A DNA stretch of 64,000 nt from Falsiroseomonas frigidaquae (GCF_012163145.1 NZ_JAAVTX010000002.1:744001-808000), one strand, 5' to 3'; shown: positions 30,584 to 40,239, numbered from the stretch's first letter. A program made the numbers and translations. The notes: generated by a model not told the origin, from the sequence alone.

Positions 30584-30612
30584 ACTATATGTCCGATCAG
30601 CAGCCGCCGCAA
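30584..30612 (-). promoter_or_regulatory. Sigma-70-type promoter of the rimP-nusA-infB operon
   Basis: On the minus strand, -35 TTGCGG (30612-30607), 17-base spacer, -10 TATAGT (30589-30584). It is one of the few AT-rich spots in the 316-base gap between rimP and the PEP-CTERM gene. In the rest of the gap (30613-30792) I see no second convincing promoter. The plus-strand gene begins after a GGAGG site at its right end. Confidence 0.6.
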
Positions 30613-30792
30613 GCGCCACGGCATCGGCGGCACCCACCGTTGCGAGCCCGCGTCGGCGGAATTGACGCCGAACGCATGAAACGGGGCCCTGCACCGTGCA
30701 AGTTGTTGATTCGCAATATTGGCATTGCGCTTGCTGTGTCCCTCCCGGCGGAGACTTGGTCTGCAATCACATCAAAGCGTGTGGAGGCCTAG

Positions 30793-31401
30793 ATGACGAA
30801 GTGGAGCGGTCCTGGTTCATGCGTCCTGGCGGCCGCGCTATGCGCCGCCCTTCTGGCGGCGAAGCCCGCCGCGGCGGACCTGATGAGTTGTCCGCCCCTC
30901 TACACCTCGGATCTCGGGGCCCAGGTCGAGAACTTCGCCGGCACCCAATCCGCCGCCAGCGCCTGCCAGTATGTGACGCCGGCCGATGCCGGCAATGATG
31001 CGGAGATCGCCAACATCAACGCGGCCGGCTTCTTCGGCTTCGCCGATTGGCAGGATAACGGCCAGACCCTGCTGGCGGATGCCGCCAGCACCGGCCAGTT
31101 CGGCACCTGGGCCATCAGCAACGTCGATTTCACGCTGTTCGACTACATCGTCGTCTTCAAGGACGGCCCCGGCACGAACCTGACCGCCTTCCTGCTGAAC
31201 GAGCTGTTCTCGGAGGGCGTCTGGACCACCCCCTTCTTCAACCCGCCCTTCGAGCTGCCGCCGGGCAAAGTGAGCGAGGATGTCTCGCACCTGACCGTGG
31301 CCAAGCGGGCGGTGCCGGTGCCGGAGCCGGCATCCCTGGCGCTGTTCGGCGCCGGCATGGTCGGCCTCGGCCTGCTGCGGCGTCGCCGCCAGCGGCGCTG
31401 A
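30793..31401 (+). CDS. Exported protein with PEP-CTERM sorting signal
   Basis: A 202-residue secreted protein. It has a signal peptide (basic start, then VLAAALCAALLAAKPAAA with cleavage near residue 28) and a C-terminal PEP-CTERM signal: the VPEPASLALFGAGMVGLGLL segment followed by the basic end RRRRQRR. Such proteins are recognised and cleaved by an exosortase, which is not in this window. The middle part is Ser/Thr/Asn-rich, with no recognised domain. The ATG has GGAGG seven bases upstream. A bidirectional terminator follows. Probable role: an extracellular or biofilm-associated protein (inference). Confidence 0.85.
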   Translation: MTKWSGPGSCVLAAALCAALLAAKPAAADLMSCPPLYTSDLGAQVENFAGTQSAASACQYVTPADAGNDAEIANINAAGFFGFADWQDNGQTLLADAASTGQFGTWAISNVDFTLFDYIVVFKDGPGTNLTAFLLNELFSEGVWTTPFFNPPFELPPGKVSEDVSHLTVAKRAVPVPEPASLALFGAGMVGLGLLRRRRQRR

Positions 31402-31417
31402 CCTGGCAGGCTGAGGA

Positions 31418-31452
31418 AAAGCCCTCTCCACCCAGCGGGGCGAGAGGGCTTT
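31418..31452. terminator. Bidirectional intrinsic terminator
   Basis: AAAGCCCTCTC (31418-31428) pairs perfectly with GAGAGGGCTTT (31442-31452) across a 13-base loop, giving short T-tracts in both directions. It separates the convergent PEP-CTERM gene and trmB. Confidence 0.85.
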
Positions 31453-31534
31453 CAAGGCGAATCTCCGCAGCCTGATAGAGCCGTTCGCGGCGCTGGCGGT
31501 GGGTCGCCAGCGGGGCATCAGTGGCAGCGGGTCG

Positions 31535-32245
31535 CTACCGGCGGACGAATACCCACCAGACCGGCTGCCGCCCCGCCCGCACCGCCTTCGCCTCGTAGCG
31601 GGTGCCGGGGGTGCCTTCGGGGCGGGTGGTGTGGCGCTCGGCCTGGGTGAAGAACGGCTGGTCGGCGAAGACCTCCGTCACCCAGGCCTGGTAGGTCGGG
31701 TCGTCGCTGGCAATGCGCCATTCGCCGCCCGGCCGCAGCACGCGGGCGACCAGCGGCAGCAGTTCCGGGTGCACGAAGCGGCGCTTGGCGTGCCGGGATT
31801 TCGGCCAGGGGTCGGGGAACATCAGCATCAGCCGATCCAGCGCGCCATCCGGCAGCAGGCCCAGCAGATGGCGGGCATCCTGCGGCCACAGCTTCAGGCC
31901 ACGCGGCAGCGGCGCCGTCGCCTCCCCGCCATCCGGCACCAGCCGGGTCAGCAGGGAACACAGCCCGTTCTCGAAAACCTCGGAGGCGATATAGGCGACG
32001 TCGGGGTTCGCGCGGTGCTGTTCCAGCGCATGCTCGCCGCCGCCGAAGCCCACCTCCAGCCACAGCCTGGCGCCTGGCATGCCGAAGGCGGAAAGCGGGT
32101 CGGCCGCCTGGTCGGGCAGCAGGCGCAGCCGCGGCAGGGTGGCATCGAGCAGCATCTGCTGGCGCGGCCGCAGCTTGTGGCCGCGCTGGCGGCCATAGAG
32201 CCGGTCCGGCACGCCCTCGGCCAGCGGCGGACGGTCTGCGGTCAT
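31535..32245 (-). CDS. trmB: tRNA (guanine(46)-N7)-methyltransferase TrmB
   Basis: SAM-dependent enzyme making m7G46 in tRNA variable loops. The 236-residue protein has the SAM-binding LWLEVGFGGGEHAL, followed by AYIASEVFENGL, the RLMLMFPDPWPKSRHAKRRFV segment that binds tRNA and contains the catalytic Asp, and the C-terminal RYEAKAVRAGRQPVWWV. It ends 133 bases from the PEP-CTERM gene with a terminator between. It lies 92 bases after metK on the same strand, the enzyme making its methyl donor. Confidence 0.93.
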   Translation of the reverse strand: MTADRPPLAEGVPDRLYGRQRGHKLRPRQQMLLDATLPRLRLLPDQAADPLSAFGMPGARLWLEVGFGGGEHALEQHRANPDVAYIASEVFENGLCSLLTRLVPDGGEATAPLPRGLKLWPQDARHLLGLLPDGALDRLMLMFPDPWPKSRHAKRRFVHPELLPLVARVLRPGGEWRIASDDPTYQAWVTEVFADQPFFTQAERHTTRPEGTPGTRYEAKAVRAGRQPVWWVFVRR

Positions 32246-32304
32246 GAAGCGCCCCGAAACGAAAAGAGGCGACGGACCTGCGCCCGCCGCCCAATCAGGC
32301 AGAT

Positions 32305-32330
32305 CCGGCCCACGCCGAAGCGCGGGCCGG
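32305..32330 (-). terminator. Stem-loop after metK
   Basis: On the minus strand, CCGGCCCGCGC, loop TTCG, GCGTGGGCCGG: 11 pairs with one G-T. It starts seven bases after the metK stop. No T-tract follows, so read-through into trmB is possible. Confidence 0.55.
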
Positions 32331-32337
32331 GAACGGA

Positions 32338-33525
32338 TCAGCGGTTGAAGGCGCGGCGGATCTCATCCGCCAGGTCCGTCTTCTCCCAGGTGAAGGTGCC
32401 CTTCTCGGCATCCGGCGTGCGGCCGAAATGGCCGTAGGCGCTGGTCACCGCGTAGATCGGGCGGTTCAGGTGCAGATGCTCCCGGATCCCGCGCGGTGAA
32501 AGGTTCATCAGCCCGTCCATCACCTTGGCCAGCTTCGCCTCATCGACATCCTTGCCCGTGCCGTGCAGGTCGAAATAGACCGACAGCGGCTTGGAGACGC
32601 CGATCGCGTAGCTCACCTGGATGGTGCACTTGTCCGCGAGGCCGGAGGCCACGACGTTCTTCGCCACGTAGCGCGCCGCATAGGCGGCCGAACGGTCGAC
32701 CTTGGTCGGATCCTTGCCGCTGAACGCGCCGCCGCCATGCGGGGCCGCGCCACCATAGGTGTCGACGATGATCTTGCGCCCGGTCAGGCCGCAGTCACCG
32801 TCCGGCCCGCCGATGACGAAGGTGCCGGTCGGGTTCACGTAGAGCTCGTTGTCCGGGCACATCCAGCCCTTGGGCAGGCTGCTCTCGATGATCGGGCGGA
32901 TCATCCGCTTGATCTCGGCCTGGTCGAGGCGTTCCTCGTGCTGGGTCGAGACCACCACGCTGGTCGCGCCAACCGGCTTGCCATCGACGTAGCGCAGCGT
33001 CACCTGGGACTTGGCGTCCGGCAGCAGCCCGGCCACGGCCACGTCACCGGCGCGGCGCATCTCGGCGATGCGGCGCAGGATCAGGTGGGCGTAGTACAGC
33101 GGCGCCGGCATTAGCTCCGGCGTCTCGGTGCAGGCATAGCCGAACATGATGCCCTGGTCGCCGGCACCCTCGTCCTTGTTACCGGCCGCGTCCACGCCCT
33201 GCGCGATATGCGCGGACTGGGCGTGCAAGTGGCATTCCACGCTGGCATTCTGCCAGTGGAAGCCATCCTGCTCATAGCCGATGTCGCGGATCGCCATCCG
33301 CGTCAGGTGCATCAGCAGTTCCGGGGTCACGCTGCCCGGGCCACGCGTCTCACCGGCCAGAACGACCCGGTTGGTGGTCACGAGAGTCTCGCAAGCCACG
33401 CGGGAATAGGGGTCAGCCGAAAGGTAGGCGTCGAGCACGGTATCCGAGATGCGGTCCGCCACCTTGTCCGGGTGGCCTTCGGAGACGCTCTCGGACGTGA
33501 AAAGGTATTCGCCCTTGTCGCGCAT
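32338..33525 (-). CDS. metK: S-adenosylmethionine synthetase
   Basis: Makes SAM from methionine and ATP. The 395-residue enzyme has all signatures: [20 protein letters not shown] with the ATP-binding His18, [12 protein letters not shown], and [19 protein letters not shown]. The ATG at 33525 begins [10 protein letters not shown] ribosome-site-like AAGAGG lies 12 bases upstream, a little far. The leader contains CCCGG/CCGGG and GCCGG/CCGGC stems, but I could not fit a SAM riboswitch to them. A -35-like TTGACC lies at 33633-33628 with only a weak -10. Confidence 0.96.
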   Translation of the reverse strand: MRDKGEYLFTSESVSEGHPDKVADRISDTVLDAYLSADPYSRVACETLVTTNRVVLAGETRGPGSVTPELLMHLTRMAIRDIGYEQDGFHWQNASVECHLHAQSAHIAQGVDAAGNKDEGAGDQGIMFGYACTETPELMPAPLYYAHLILRRIAEMRRAGDVAVAGLLPDAKSQVTLRYVDGKPVGATSVVVSTQHEERLDQAEIKRMIRPIIESSLPKGWMCPDNELYVNPTGTFVIGGPDGDCGLTGRKIIVDTYGGAAPHGGGAFSGKDPTKVDRSAAYAARYVAKNVVASGLADKCTIQVSYAIGVSKPLSVYFDLHGTGKDVDEAKLAKVMDGLMNLSPRGIREHLHLNRPIYAVTSAYGHFGRTPDAEKGTFTWEKTDLADEIRRAFNR

Positions 33526-33715
33526 GGCGTGGTTCGGCCTCTTGTCGCGGGAGGGCCGGTTCGCCCCGGCCTGGCTAGGTGGCCCGGTGGATCCGGGACA
33601 GCGGCGTATTGCAGTGCGATGTGGCGGGGTCAAGGCTGGCGCGCCCCGATTGAGCCGCGACCTGCACGCCGGAGTTGTGCCCTTGCCAGTCAGCCGGCCG
33701 CCATTCCCGTGGCGG

Positions 33716-34492
33716 TCAGCGCATGCCCAGCACGTCCATCATGGAATACAGCCCCGGCTTCCGCCCGATGATCCACTGCGCCGCGCGCACGGCGCCCACC
33801 GCGTAGGACCGGCGGTCGAAGCTGCGATGGGTCAGCGCAATGTGTTCGGTGGCCGCGGCGAAAAGCAGCGTATGCTCCCCCACCACCTGGCCGCCGCGCA
33901 GCGCGGCGAAGCCGATGGTGCCGGTGGCGCGGGCGCCGGTGTGGCCATCCCGCCCGCTTTCCATCCCGGCCTGTTCCAGCGTCATGCCCCGCCCGGCCGC
34001 CACCGCTCGGCCCATGGCGATGGCGGTGCCGGAGGGGGCGTCCACCTTCTGCCGGTGGTGCATCTCGACGATCTCGGCATCGTAGCTCTCGGCCGGCAAC
34101 GCCGCCGCCAGCTTCTCCGCCAGCGCCAGCACCAGGTTCACGCCGGGTGCGAAATTGGCGGCATGCACCACCGGGACCAAGGCGGAGGACTCCGCCACCA
34201 CGCGCGACTGTTCCGGCGACAGGCCGGAGGAACCGAGCACCAGCGGCACGCCATGCCGCGCGGCCAGGGTGGCATGGGGAACGGCTTCCTCGGCATGGGT
34301 GAAGTCGATGACGACATCGCTGGCGGCGAACAGCGCCGCCGCATCCACCAGCAGCGGCCCGGCGCATTCCGCCGGCGGGCGGTTTCCGGGGCGGGTGGTG
34401 CCGCCGGCCAGCTTCTCGCCCGCCCGCTCGATCTCCGAGGCCAGCAACACGCCCATGCGTCCGGCAATGCCGGCGATGCCAATGCGGATCAT
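33716..34492 (-). CDS. dapB: 4-hydroxy-tetrahydrodipicolinate reductase
   Basis: NAD(P)H-dependent reductase of the lysine/diaminopimelate pathway, 258 residues. The nucleotide-binding start is [14 protein letters not shown]. The catalytic region reads [16 protein letters not shown] with the conserved His pair and Lys. The end [17 protein letters not shown] and [10 protein letters not shown] is typical. It lies between metK and dnaJ on the same strand, 190 and 210 bases away, so each may have its own promoter. GGGAGG stands about 11 bases before the ATG. Confidence 0.95.
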   Translation of the reverse strand: MIRIGIAGIAGRMGVLLASEIERAGEKLAGGTTRPGNRPPAECAGPLLVDAAALFAASDVVIDFTHAEEAVPHATLAARHGVPLVLGSSGLSPEQSRVVAESSALVPVVHAANFAPGVNLVLALAEKLAAALPAESYDAEIVEMHHRQKVDAPSGTAIAMGRAVAAGRGMTLEQAGMESGRDGHTGARATGTIGFAALRGGQVVGEHTLLFAAATEHIALTHRSFDRRSYAVGAVRAAQWIIGRKPGLYSMMDVLGMR

Positions 34493-34621
34493 GCGTGAAG
34501 GCCCCTCCCGGCGAGGCGATCGAAGCTGCCCGCCAGCGCGGTCATGGTCAAGCGGAAGGGAGGAGAGGGGGGGGCGGGCGGCGACACGGGTGGGACCTGC
34601 GTACCGCGCCGCCGCCTGCCA

Positions 34622-34650
34622 GGGCCATCGCAGGGGGGATGCGATGGCCC
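34622..34650 (-). terminator. Perfect stem-loop downstream of dnaJ
   Basis: GGGCCATCGCA (34622-34632), seven-base loop, TGCGATGGCCC (34640-34650): 11 perfect pairs, 53 bases beyond the dnaJ stop in the minus direction. No T-tract. Probably the 3' end of the dnaK-dnaJ transcript. Confidence 0.55.
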
Positions 34651-34702
34651 GGTCAGAACGTGCCGGGGCGCCGCGGGTTGCATCCCCCGCGCACGCCCTG
34701 GT

Positions 34703-35860
34703 TCAGCGGCCGAGACCGTCCCAGAACTCCTTCACCTTGGCGAAGAAGCCTTCCGTCTCCGGGTTGCTGCGGCCGGTCTTCTCGCTTTCGCTCTCGAACT
34801 CGGCCAGCAGTTCCTGCTGCCGCTTCGACAGGTTCTGCGGCGTCTCGACGGCGACCTGCACATACATGTCGCCGCGCGCAGCCGAACGCAGCACCGAGAA
34901 ACCCTTGCCGCGCAGGCGGAACTGGTCCCCGGTCTGGGTGCCGGCCGGGATGGTGACGCGCGCGCGCCCGCCATCGATCACCGGAACCTCAACGCCACCG
35001 CCGAGCGCCGCCTGCGTCATCCGCAGCGGCACACGAACGAAGATGTTGGCGCCGTCGCGCTGGAAGATGGCGTGCTGGCGCACCGCAACATCCACATACA
35101 GGTCGCCCGCCGGCGCGCCGCGCAGCCCGGCCTCGCCCTCGCCGGACAGGCGGATGCGGGTGCCGTCCTCGACGCCGGCCGGGATGGTCACGGCCAGGGT
35201 GCGGTCGCGCTGCACGCGGCCCTGGCCAGCGCAGATCTTGCAGGGGTTCTTGATGATGCGGCCGCTGCCGGAACAGGTCGGGCAGGTGCGCTCGATCAGG
35301 AAAAAGCCCTGTTGCGCCCGCACCTTGCCGGCGCCGTTGCAGGTCGGGCAGGTGCTGGCGGATTGCGCCGCCGGGCCTTCGCTTCCCGTGCCCTTGCAGG
35401 CCTCGCAGACCACGGAGGACGGCACGCGGACCGTCTTCTTGGTGCCGCCGAAGGCTTCCTCCAGCGTGACTTCGACCTGGTGGCGCAGGTCGTTGCCGCG
35501 CCCCGCGGCAGCACGGCCACCGCCACGCCCGCCACGGCCGAGGCCGCCGAACATCTCCTCGAAGATATCCTCGAAGGCGCCGCCGAAGGGGTTGCCGCCC
35601 ATGCCGGCACCGCCACCACCACCGCCGCCGCCCTGCTCGAAGGCGGCATGGCCGAAGCGGTCATAGGCGGCGCGTTTCTCGGCGTCCTTGAGGACGTCAT
35701 ACGCCTCATTGGCTTCCTTGAACTTCGCTTCCGAACCGGTGTCGCCCTTGTTGCGGTCCGGGTGGTGCTGCATGGCGAGCTTGCGGTAGGCCTTCTTCAG
35801 GTCTTCCTCGCTCGCGTCCCGGGCGACGCCCAGGACTTCGTAGTAGTCGCGCTTGGCCAT
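34703..35860 (-). CDS. dnaJ: Chaperone protein DnaJ
   Basis: Hsp40 co-chaperone that delivers substrates to DnaK and stimulates its ATPase. The 385-residue class A protein has a J domain with HPD at 33-35, a Gly-rich linker (about 75-120), and four zinc-binding CxxCxGxG repeats ([32 protein letters not shown]; about 150-215). The C-terminal substrate-binding domains follow. It sits 101 bases after dnaK with two stem-loops in the gap, so it is probably expressed by read-through at a lower level. Confidence 0.97.
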   Translation of the reverse strand: MAKRDYYEVLGVARDASEEDLKKAYRKLAMQHHPDRNKGDTGSEAKFKEANEAYDVLKDAEKRAAYDRFGHAAFEQGGGGGGGGAGMGGNPFGGAFEDIFEEMFGGLGRGGRGGGRAAAGRGNDLRHQVEVTLEEAFGGTKKTVRVPSSVVCEACKGTGSEGPAAQSASTCPTCNGAGKVRAQQGFFLIERTCPTCSGSGRIIKNPCKICAGQGRVQRDRTLAVTIPAGVEDGTRIRLSGEGEAGLRGAPAGDLYVDVAVRQHAIFQRDGANIFVRVPLRMTQAALGGGVEVPVIDGGRARVTIPAGTQTGDQFRLRGKGFSVLRSAARGDMYVQVAVETPQNLSKRQQELLAEFESESEKTGRSNPETEGFFAKVKEFWDGLGR

Positions 35861-35901
35861 GGTCCCGTGGGTCCTCGCGGGGCGGCGTGGTCAACATGGC
35901 A

Positions 35902-35929
35902 GCGCCCGACTTCTTGCGAAGCCGGGCGC
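35902..35929 (-). terminator. Second stem-loop in the dnaK-dnaJ gap
   Basis: GCGCCCG (35902-35908) and CTTC pair with GAAG and CGGGCGC (35923-35929) around loop TTGC, with one A-C mismatch. It lies between the dnaK terminator and the dnaJ start and may protect or terminate the message. Confidence 0.55.
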
Positions 35930-35947
35930 GCCGCTCGAGCAGATCCG

Positions 35948-35977
35948 GAAAAAGCCCGGCTTTACGAAGGCTTTTTC
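35948..35977 (-). terminator. Intrinsic terminator overlapping the dnaK stop codon
   Basis: On the minus strand, GAAAAAGCC (35977-35969), 12-base loop containing the TAA stop, GGCTTTTTC (35956-35948). The nine-pair stem ends in a T-run. Because its left arm lies inside the last codons of dnaK, translating ribosomes would disrupt it until they release, a simple way to tune dnaJ read-through. Confidence 0.7.
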
Positions 35978-37884
35978 TTGGTCGGGTCGACTTCCTCGAA
36001 CTCGGCGTCAACCACCTTGTCGTCGGGCTTGCCGCCGGCATTGCCGCCGGGGGCGCCTTCCGCGGCGCCGGCTTCCGCTGCCTGCGCCTTGTAGAGCGAC
36101 TCGCCCATCTTCATCGCGGCCTGGGACAGGGTCTCGTTGGCCTTGGTGATGGCCTCGACATCCTGGCCTTCCATCGCGGTGCGCGCCGCGGCGATGGCGG
36201 CTTCGACCTCGGCCTTCTCCGCGGCCGGGACCTTGTCGCCATTCTCGCGGATCGTCTTCTCGGTGGAGTGCACCAAGGCATCCAGGCCGTTGCGGGCCTC
36301 GACCGCCGCGCGGCGCTGCTTGTCGGCCTCGGCATTCGCCTCGGCGTCACGCACCATCCGCTCGATATCGGCATCCGAGAGGCCGGACTTGGCCTGGATG
36401 CGGACCTGCTGCTCCTTGCCCGTCGCCTTGTCCTTGGCGGAGACCGAGACGATGCCGTTGGCGTCGATGTCGAAGGTCACCTCCACCTGCGGCACGCCAC
36501 GCGGCGCCGGCGGGAGCCCGGTCAGGTCGAACTGGCCGAGCAGCTTGTTGTCGGCCGCCATCTCGCGCTCGCCCTGGAACACCTTGATGGTGACCGCGGA
36601 CTGGTTGTCATCGGCCGTCGAGAAGACCTGGCTCTTCTTGGTCGGGATGGTCGTGTTGCGGTCGATCAGACGGGTGAACACGCCACCCAGCGTCTCGATG
36701 CCCAGCGACAGCGGCGTCACGTCCAGCAGCAGCACGTCCTTGACGTCGCCCTTCAGCACGCCGCCCTGGATGGCGGCACCGATGGCGACCACCTCATCCG
36801 GGTTGACGTTGCGCGCGGGCTCCTTGCCGAAGAACTGCTTCACCAGTTCGATCACCTTCGGCATGCGCGTCATGCCGCCGACCAGGATCACCTCGTCGAT
36901 CTCGCCGGCGGTAACCTGCGCATCCTTCAGCGCCTGCTTGCAGGGCTCGAGGGTCTTGGTGATCAGGTCGTCGACCAGTGCTTCCAGCTTCGCGCGGCTC
37001 AGCTGCATCACCAGGTGCTTCGGCCCGGAGGCGTCGGCGGTGATGAAGGGCAGGTTCACCTCGGTCTGCTTGGAAGAAGACAGCTCGATCTTCGCCTTCT
37101 CGGCCGCTTCCTTCAGGCGCTGCAGGGCGAGCTTGTCGCCGCGCAGGTCGATGCCCTGCTCCTTCTTGAACTCGTCCGCCAGGTAGTCGATCACCCGGGC
37201 GTCGAAATCCTCGCCGCCGAGGAAGGTGTCGCCATTGGTCGACTTCACCTCGAACACGCCGTCGCCGATCTCGAGGATCGAGACGTCGAAGGTGCCGCCG
37301 CCGAGGTCGTACACCGCGATGGTGCCGCCCTTCTTCTGGTCCATGCCATAGGCGAGCGCCGCCGCGGTCGGCTCGTTGATGATGCGCAGCACCTCGAGGC
37401 CCGCGATCGCGCCGGCTTCCTTGGTCGCCTGGCGCTGGGCGTCGTTGAAGTAGGCCGGGACGGTGATGACCGCCTGGGTGACCTTCTCGCCGAGATAGGC
37501 CTCGGCGGTCTCCTTCATCTTGGTCAGGATGTTGGCGCTGATCTGCTGCGGCGCATACTGCTTGCCATCGGCCTCGACCCAGGCATCGCCATTGGCGGCG
37601 CGGGTGATGGTGTAGGGCACCAGGCCCTTGTCCTTGTTCACCATCGGATCGTCGAAGCGACGGCCGATCAGGCGCTTCACGGCATACAGCGTGTTGGTCG
37701 GGTTGGTGACCGCCTGGCGCTTGGCGGACTGGCCGACGAGGCGCTCGCCATTCTTGGCGAATGCAACCATGGAGGGGGTGGTACGTGCACCCTCGGCGTT
37801 CTCGATGACCCTGACGTCCTTGCCTTCCATGATGGCGACGCAGGAATTGGTGGTGCCGAGGTCGATGCCGATGACCTTGCTCAT
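35962..37884 (-). CDS. dnaK: Chaperone protein DnaK (Hsp70)
   Basis: Hsp70 chaperone of 640 residues. The ATPase domain contains [48 protein letters not shown] and [11 protein letters not shown]. The substrate-binding domain contains [14 protein letters not shown]. The helical lid and the disordered acidic C-terminus ([13 protein letters not shown]) close it. The ATG at 37884 follows AGGAGA. DnaJ is downstream and GrpE lies 1.7 kb upstream on the same strand, beyond one plus-strand gene. No CIRCE-type inverted repeat is seen; a possible promoter is TTGTCC-17-TACATG at 38045-38017. Confidence 0.97.
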   Translation of the reverse strand: MSKVIGIDLGTTNSCVAIMEGKDVRVIENAEGARTTPSMVAFAKNGERLVGQSAKRQAVTNPTNTLYAVKRLIGRRFDDPMVNKDKGLVPYTITRAANGDAWVEADGKQYAPQQISANILTKMKETAEAYLGEKVTQAVITVPAYFNDAQRQATKEAGAIAGLEVLRIINEPTAAALAYGMDQKKGGTIAVYDLGGGTFDVSILEIGDGVFEVKSTNGDTFLGGEDFDARVIDYLADEFKKEQGIDLRGDKLALQRLKEAAEKAKIELSSSKQTEVNLPFITADASGPKHLVMQLSRAKLEALVDDLITKTLEPCKQALKDAQVTAGEIDEVILVGGMTRMPKVIELVKQFFGKEPARNVNPDEVVAIGAAIQGGVLKGDVKDVLLLDVTPLSLGIETLGGVFTRLIDRNTTIPTKKSQVFSTADDNQSAVTIKVFQGEREMAADNKLLGQFDLTGLPPAPRGVPQVEVTFDIDANGIVSVSAKDKATGKEQQVRIQAKSGLSDADIERMVRDAEANAEADKQRRAAVEARNGLDALVHSTEKTIRENGDKVPAAEKAEVEAAIAAARTAMEGQDVEAITKANETLSQAAMKMGESLYKAQAAEAGAAEGAPGGNAGGKPDDKVVDAEFEEVDPTKKKPS

Positions 37885-38016
37885 CCGAGTGTCTCTCCTG
37901 TGCGGCGGACGGGTACGGCCCTTGCGGCACCGTTCCCGCCCCCTGATCCGTGACGGATGCGGGGTGGGTGATAAGGCGGCGACAACAGGGAACACCCTGC
38001 CTCGCCGCGTGACCGT

Positions 38017-38045
38017 CATGTATTCAGGCAAGGCGGGGTGGACAA
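38017..38045 (-). promoter_or_regulatory. Possible dnaK promoter
   Basis: On the minus strand, TTGTCC (38045-38040), 17-base spacer, TACATG (38022-38017), in the 244-base divergent gap between dnaK and the DUF3422 gene. The -35 region reads CTTGTCC, loosely like a heat-shock (sigma-32) -35, but no CCCCAT-type -10 follows. Confidence 0.3.
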
Positions 38046-38128
38046 GACCTTCGCCGCGCCGAGGCCTTGGAAAGACTCGCGATTCCCGTATTCCTGGCCG
38101 CACCGCGCCGGTAAGGTGCGGCTGCGAG

Positions 38129-39409
38129 ATGATCCAGCACCTGCCTCCCCACCCGCAACGCGACATCCTGACGGGCGAACTGCACGCCCGGCCGCCGCTG
38201 CCGCTGCAGACGCCGGTGGCGATCAGCCGGCTGGCCCTGTCCGGTGAAGCGGGCGGCGAACGCGGCGCGGGGGTGGCCCATCTGGCCAATCTGTGCCGCC
38301 GCTACGGCGTCACCCCGCCGGCGCCAGGGTCCGACTTCGTCATGGCGGATTTCGGCGTTTTCCGCGTGCGCTACGAACGCCACACCGAATTCGATGGCTG
38401 GACCTTCCTGCGCCCCGGCCTGTCCGACCACCCGGACGACCCCTTCGCCTTCACCGCCATCGCCGCGGTGCCGACCGACTGGCTGGCCGCCCTGCCCGGC
38501 CGCACGCTGGTCGCCGCCCATATCGCCGTGCACGCCACGGCCGGCGAGGACGAACCCCCGCCCCCCGGCTGCTTCGCGCCCGATGGCCTGGCCGGCGCCA
38601 GCCTGTCCGGCGGTGCCGCCACCGCCTGGACCGATTTCCGCCTCGGCCCGGATGGCTTCACCCGCATCCTGCTGCAGGATCACGGCCTGACCCCGGCGCT
38701 GGCCGGCCGCCTGGCCCAGGCACTGTGGGAAATCGAGACCTACCGGCTGTTCGCCCTGCTGGCCCTGCCGCCAGCCCGCGCCGCCTCCGGCGAACTCGCC
38801 CGCGCCTCGGACCGCCTGGCGACGCTGTCCGACCGGCTGACCGGGCTGGCGGAGCTGGAAGCGGAACGGGCGGCGCTGGAGGAACTATCGGAACTCGCCA
38901 CCGGCATCGAACAGATCGCCAATGCCACGGCGGACCGCTTCTCCGCCGCCAATGCCTACCACGCCCTGGTCGGACGCCGCCTGCAGGTGCTGCGGGAGGA
39001 ACGGCTGCACGGCCTGCCCACCCTGACCGAATACCTGGAACGCCGGCTGGACCCGGCACTCGCCACCATCCAGGCGACAGGCGCCCGCATCTCCGCCCTT
39101 TCGGTCCGCTGCGGCCGCGCCGTAGACCTTCTGCGCGCCCGCGTCGCCGTCGCCCAGGAAGCGCAGACGCAGAAACTGCTGGCCGCCATGGCCGAAACCG
39201 GCCGCGCCCAACTCCGCCTGCAGGAAACCGTCGAAGGCCTGTCGGTCGCCGGCATCAGCTACTACGTGCTGTCCTTGGCAGGCTACGCGCTGAAACCCCT
39301 GCCCTGGGGCCCAATCCGCCTCGACATCATCCTCGCCGCCCTGGTCCCCGTGGTCGCGGGCCTGGTCTGGATCAGGATGCGACGACGGCGGCGGAAGCCG
39401 GCGAAATAG
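38129..39409 (+). CDS. DUF3422 family protein
   Basis: A 426-residue protein of the alphaproteobacterial/betaproteobacterial DUF3422 family, of unknown function. It opens with the typical [16 protein letters not shown] segment. A mixed N-terminal domain (to about 200) is followed by a long helical region (about 220-370) and a C-terminal hydrophobic hairpin (about 378-415) before a basic end, so it is probably membrane-anchored by its tail. The ATG at 38129 was chosen because the conserved domain starts directly after it. It is divergent from dnaK; a functional link to heat shock is not established. Confidence 0.8.
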   Translation: MIQHLPPHPQRDILTGELHARPPLPLQTPVAISRLALSGEAGGERGAGVAHLANLCRRYGVTPPAPGSDFVMADFGVFRVRYERHTEFDGWTFLRPGLSDHPDDPFAFTAIAAVPTDWLAALPGRTLVAAHIAVHATAGEDEPPPPGCFAPDGLAGASLSGGAATAWTDFRLGPDGFTRILLQDHGLTPALAGRLAQALWEIETYRLFALLALPPARAASGELARASDRLATLSDRLTGLAELEAERAALEELSELATGIEQIANATADRFSAANAYHALVGRRLQVLREERLHGLPTLTEYLERRLDPALATIQATGARISALSVRCGRAVDLLRARVAVAQEAQTQKLLAAMAETGRAQLRLQETVEGLSVAGISYYVLSLAGYALKPLPWGPIRLDIILAALVPVVAGLVWIRMRRRRRKPAK

Positions 39410-39433
39410 GCGGACGCGTTGCGCGGGTGGCCC

Positions 39434-39519
39434 GCCGGGGGCTTTGCCCCCCGGCACCCCCCACAAAGGGCTTTGGCCCTTTGAACCCATGCCTTGAGGG
39501 CGAGGGGCAACGCCCCTCG
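39434..39519. repeat. Cluster of three hairpins, REP-like intergenic element
   Basis: Three palindromes follow one another. GCCGGGGG pairs across CTTTGC with CCCCCGGC (39434-39455, one bulge). CAAAGGGC pairs with GCCCTTTG (39464-39483). CGAGGGGC, loop AAC, pairs with GCCCCTCG (39501-39519). The arrangement, with alternating GGGGGCTTTGCCCCC and AAGGGCTTTGGCCCTT motifs, resembles dispersed repetitive extragenic palindromes of GC-rich alphaproteobacteria. It lies between the convergent DUF3422 gene and grpE. Confidence 0.65.
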
Positions 39520-39544
39520 TGAACCAACAGCGCAGTTGCGCTGC

Positions 39545-40129
39545 CTACTTCCCCGCAACCACCACCATCGCCGGCTTCAGGAGCCGGCCGTGCAGGGTCC
39601 AGGCGGGGGTCCAGGCCTGGATGACGGTACCGGGGGTGGTGCCTTCCGGTGCGGGTTGCTCAGCCATCGCCTGGTGCAGTTCCGGGTCGAATTGCTGGCC
39701 CTGGGCGTCCACCTTGGCGATGCCGTGGCGTTCCAGCATGGTCACGAAGGCGCGTTCGACGCTGTCGAAGCCGCCGCGCAGCTTGGCCAGCAATTCGGGT
39801 TCGTCGTCGGCGGCCGGCGGCAGGCTGTCGAGGCCACGGCGCAGGTTTTCGGCGGTTTCCACCACGTCACGTGCGAATTTCTGCACGGCGTAGAGGCGCG
39901 CATCCTCGATTTCCCGCTTGGTGCGGGTCCGCAGGTTCTGCATGTCCGCTTCCGCGCGCAGCCATTTGTCCCGCATCTGGGCCAGTTCGGCTTCCAGCGC
40001 GGCGATGCGTTCGGCGTCGGTGGGCGGGGTGGCGGTGTCGGTGCCCGGCTTTGCCCCGGCGTGAGCCCCGTTCTGGGCTTCGGCCGCGGCGGTTTCGGCC
40101 GGGGTCGGCGTGTCCTGGGTATCGCTCAT
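39545..40129 (-). CDS. grpE: Nucleotide exchange factor GrpE
   Basis: Exchanges ADP for ATP on DnaK. The 194-residue protein has a disordered Ala/Glu/Thr-rich N-terminus (1-40), a long coiled-coil helix (about 42-95) with LRAEADMQNLRTRTKREI, and the C-terminal beta domain with the conserved FDPELHQAMAEQP and GTVIQAWTPAWTLHGRLLKPAMV. It is on the same strand as dnaK but separated from it by the oppositely oriented DUF3422 gene, so it has its own promoter. The REP-like cluster lies at its 3' end. Confidence 0.94.
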   Translation of the reverse strand: MSDTQDTPTPAETAAAEAQNGAHAGAKPGTDTATPPTDAERIAALEAELAQMRDKWLRAEADMQNLRTRTKREIEDARLYAVQKFARDVVETAENLRRGLDSLPPAADDEPELLAKLRGGFDSVERAFVTMLERHGIAKVDAQGQQFDPELHQAMAEQPAPEGTTPGTVIQAWTPAWTLHGRLLKPAMVVVAGK

Positions 40130-40239
40130 GGATCGGGTGTTCTGACTCGCGGAGTGGGGTCGGCGTGCTGGCCATCACCTAAGCGTCCCGGTGGGGCGCG
40201 GCAAGGACTTGAAGCCCGTGCCGTGCCATCCGGCCCGCC

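Noticed and set aside
33526-33640. Possible SAM riboswitch in the metK leader
   Set aside because: Small GC stems are present, but I could not match the conserved core of SAM-II, SAM/SAH or SAM-I classes by eye. A covariance search would be decisive.
34489-34554. Short upstream reading frame ending in an ATGA overlap with dapB
   Set aside because: Its translation has no coding character and dapB has its own GGGAGG site. The overlap is probably chance.
37885-38128. CIRCE element or sigma-32 promoter at dnaK
   Set aside because: No TTAGCACTC-type inverted repeat exists. A CTTG -35 is present without a CCCCAT -10, so only a weak generic promoter is listed.
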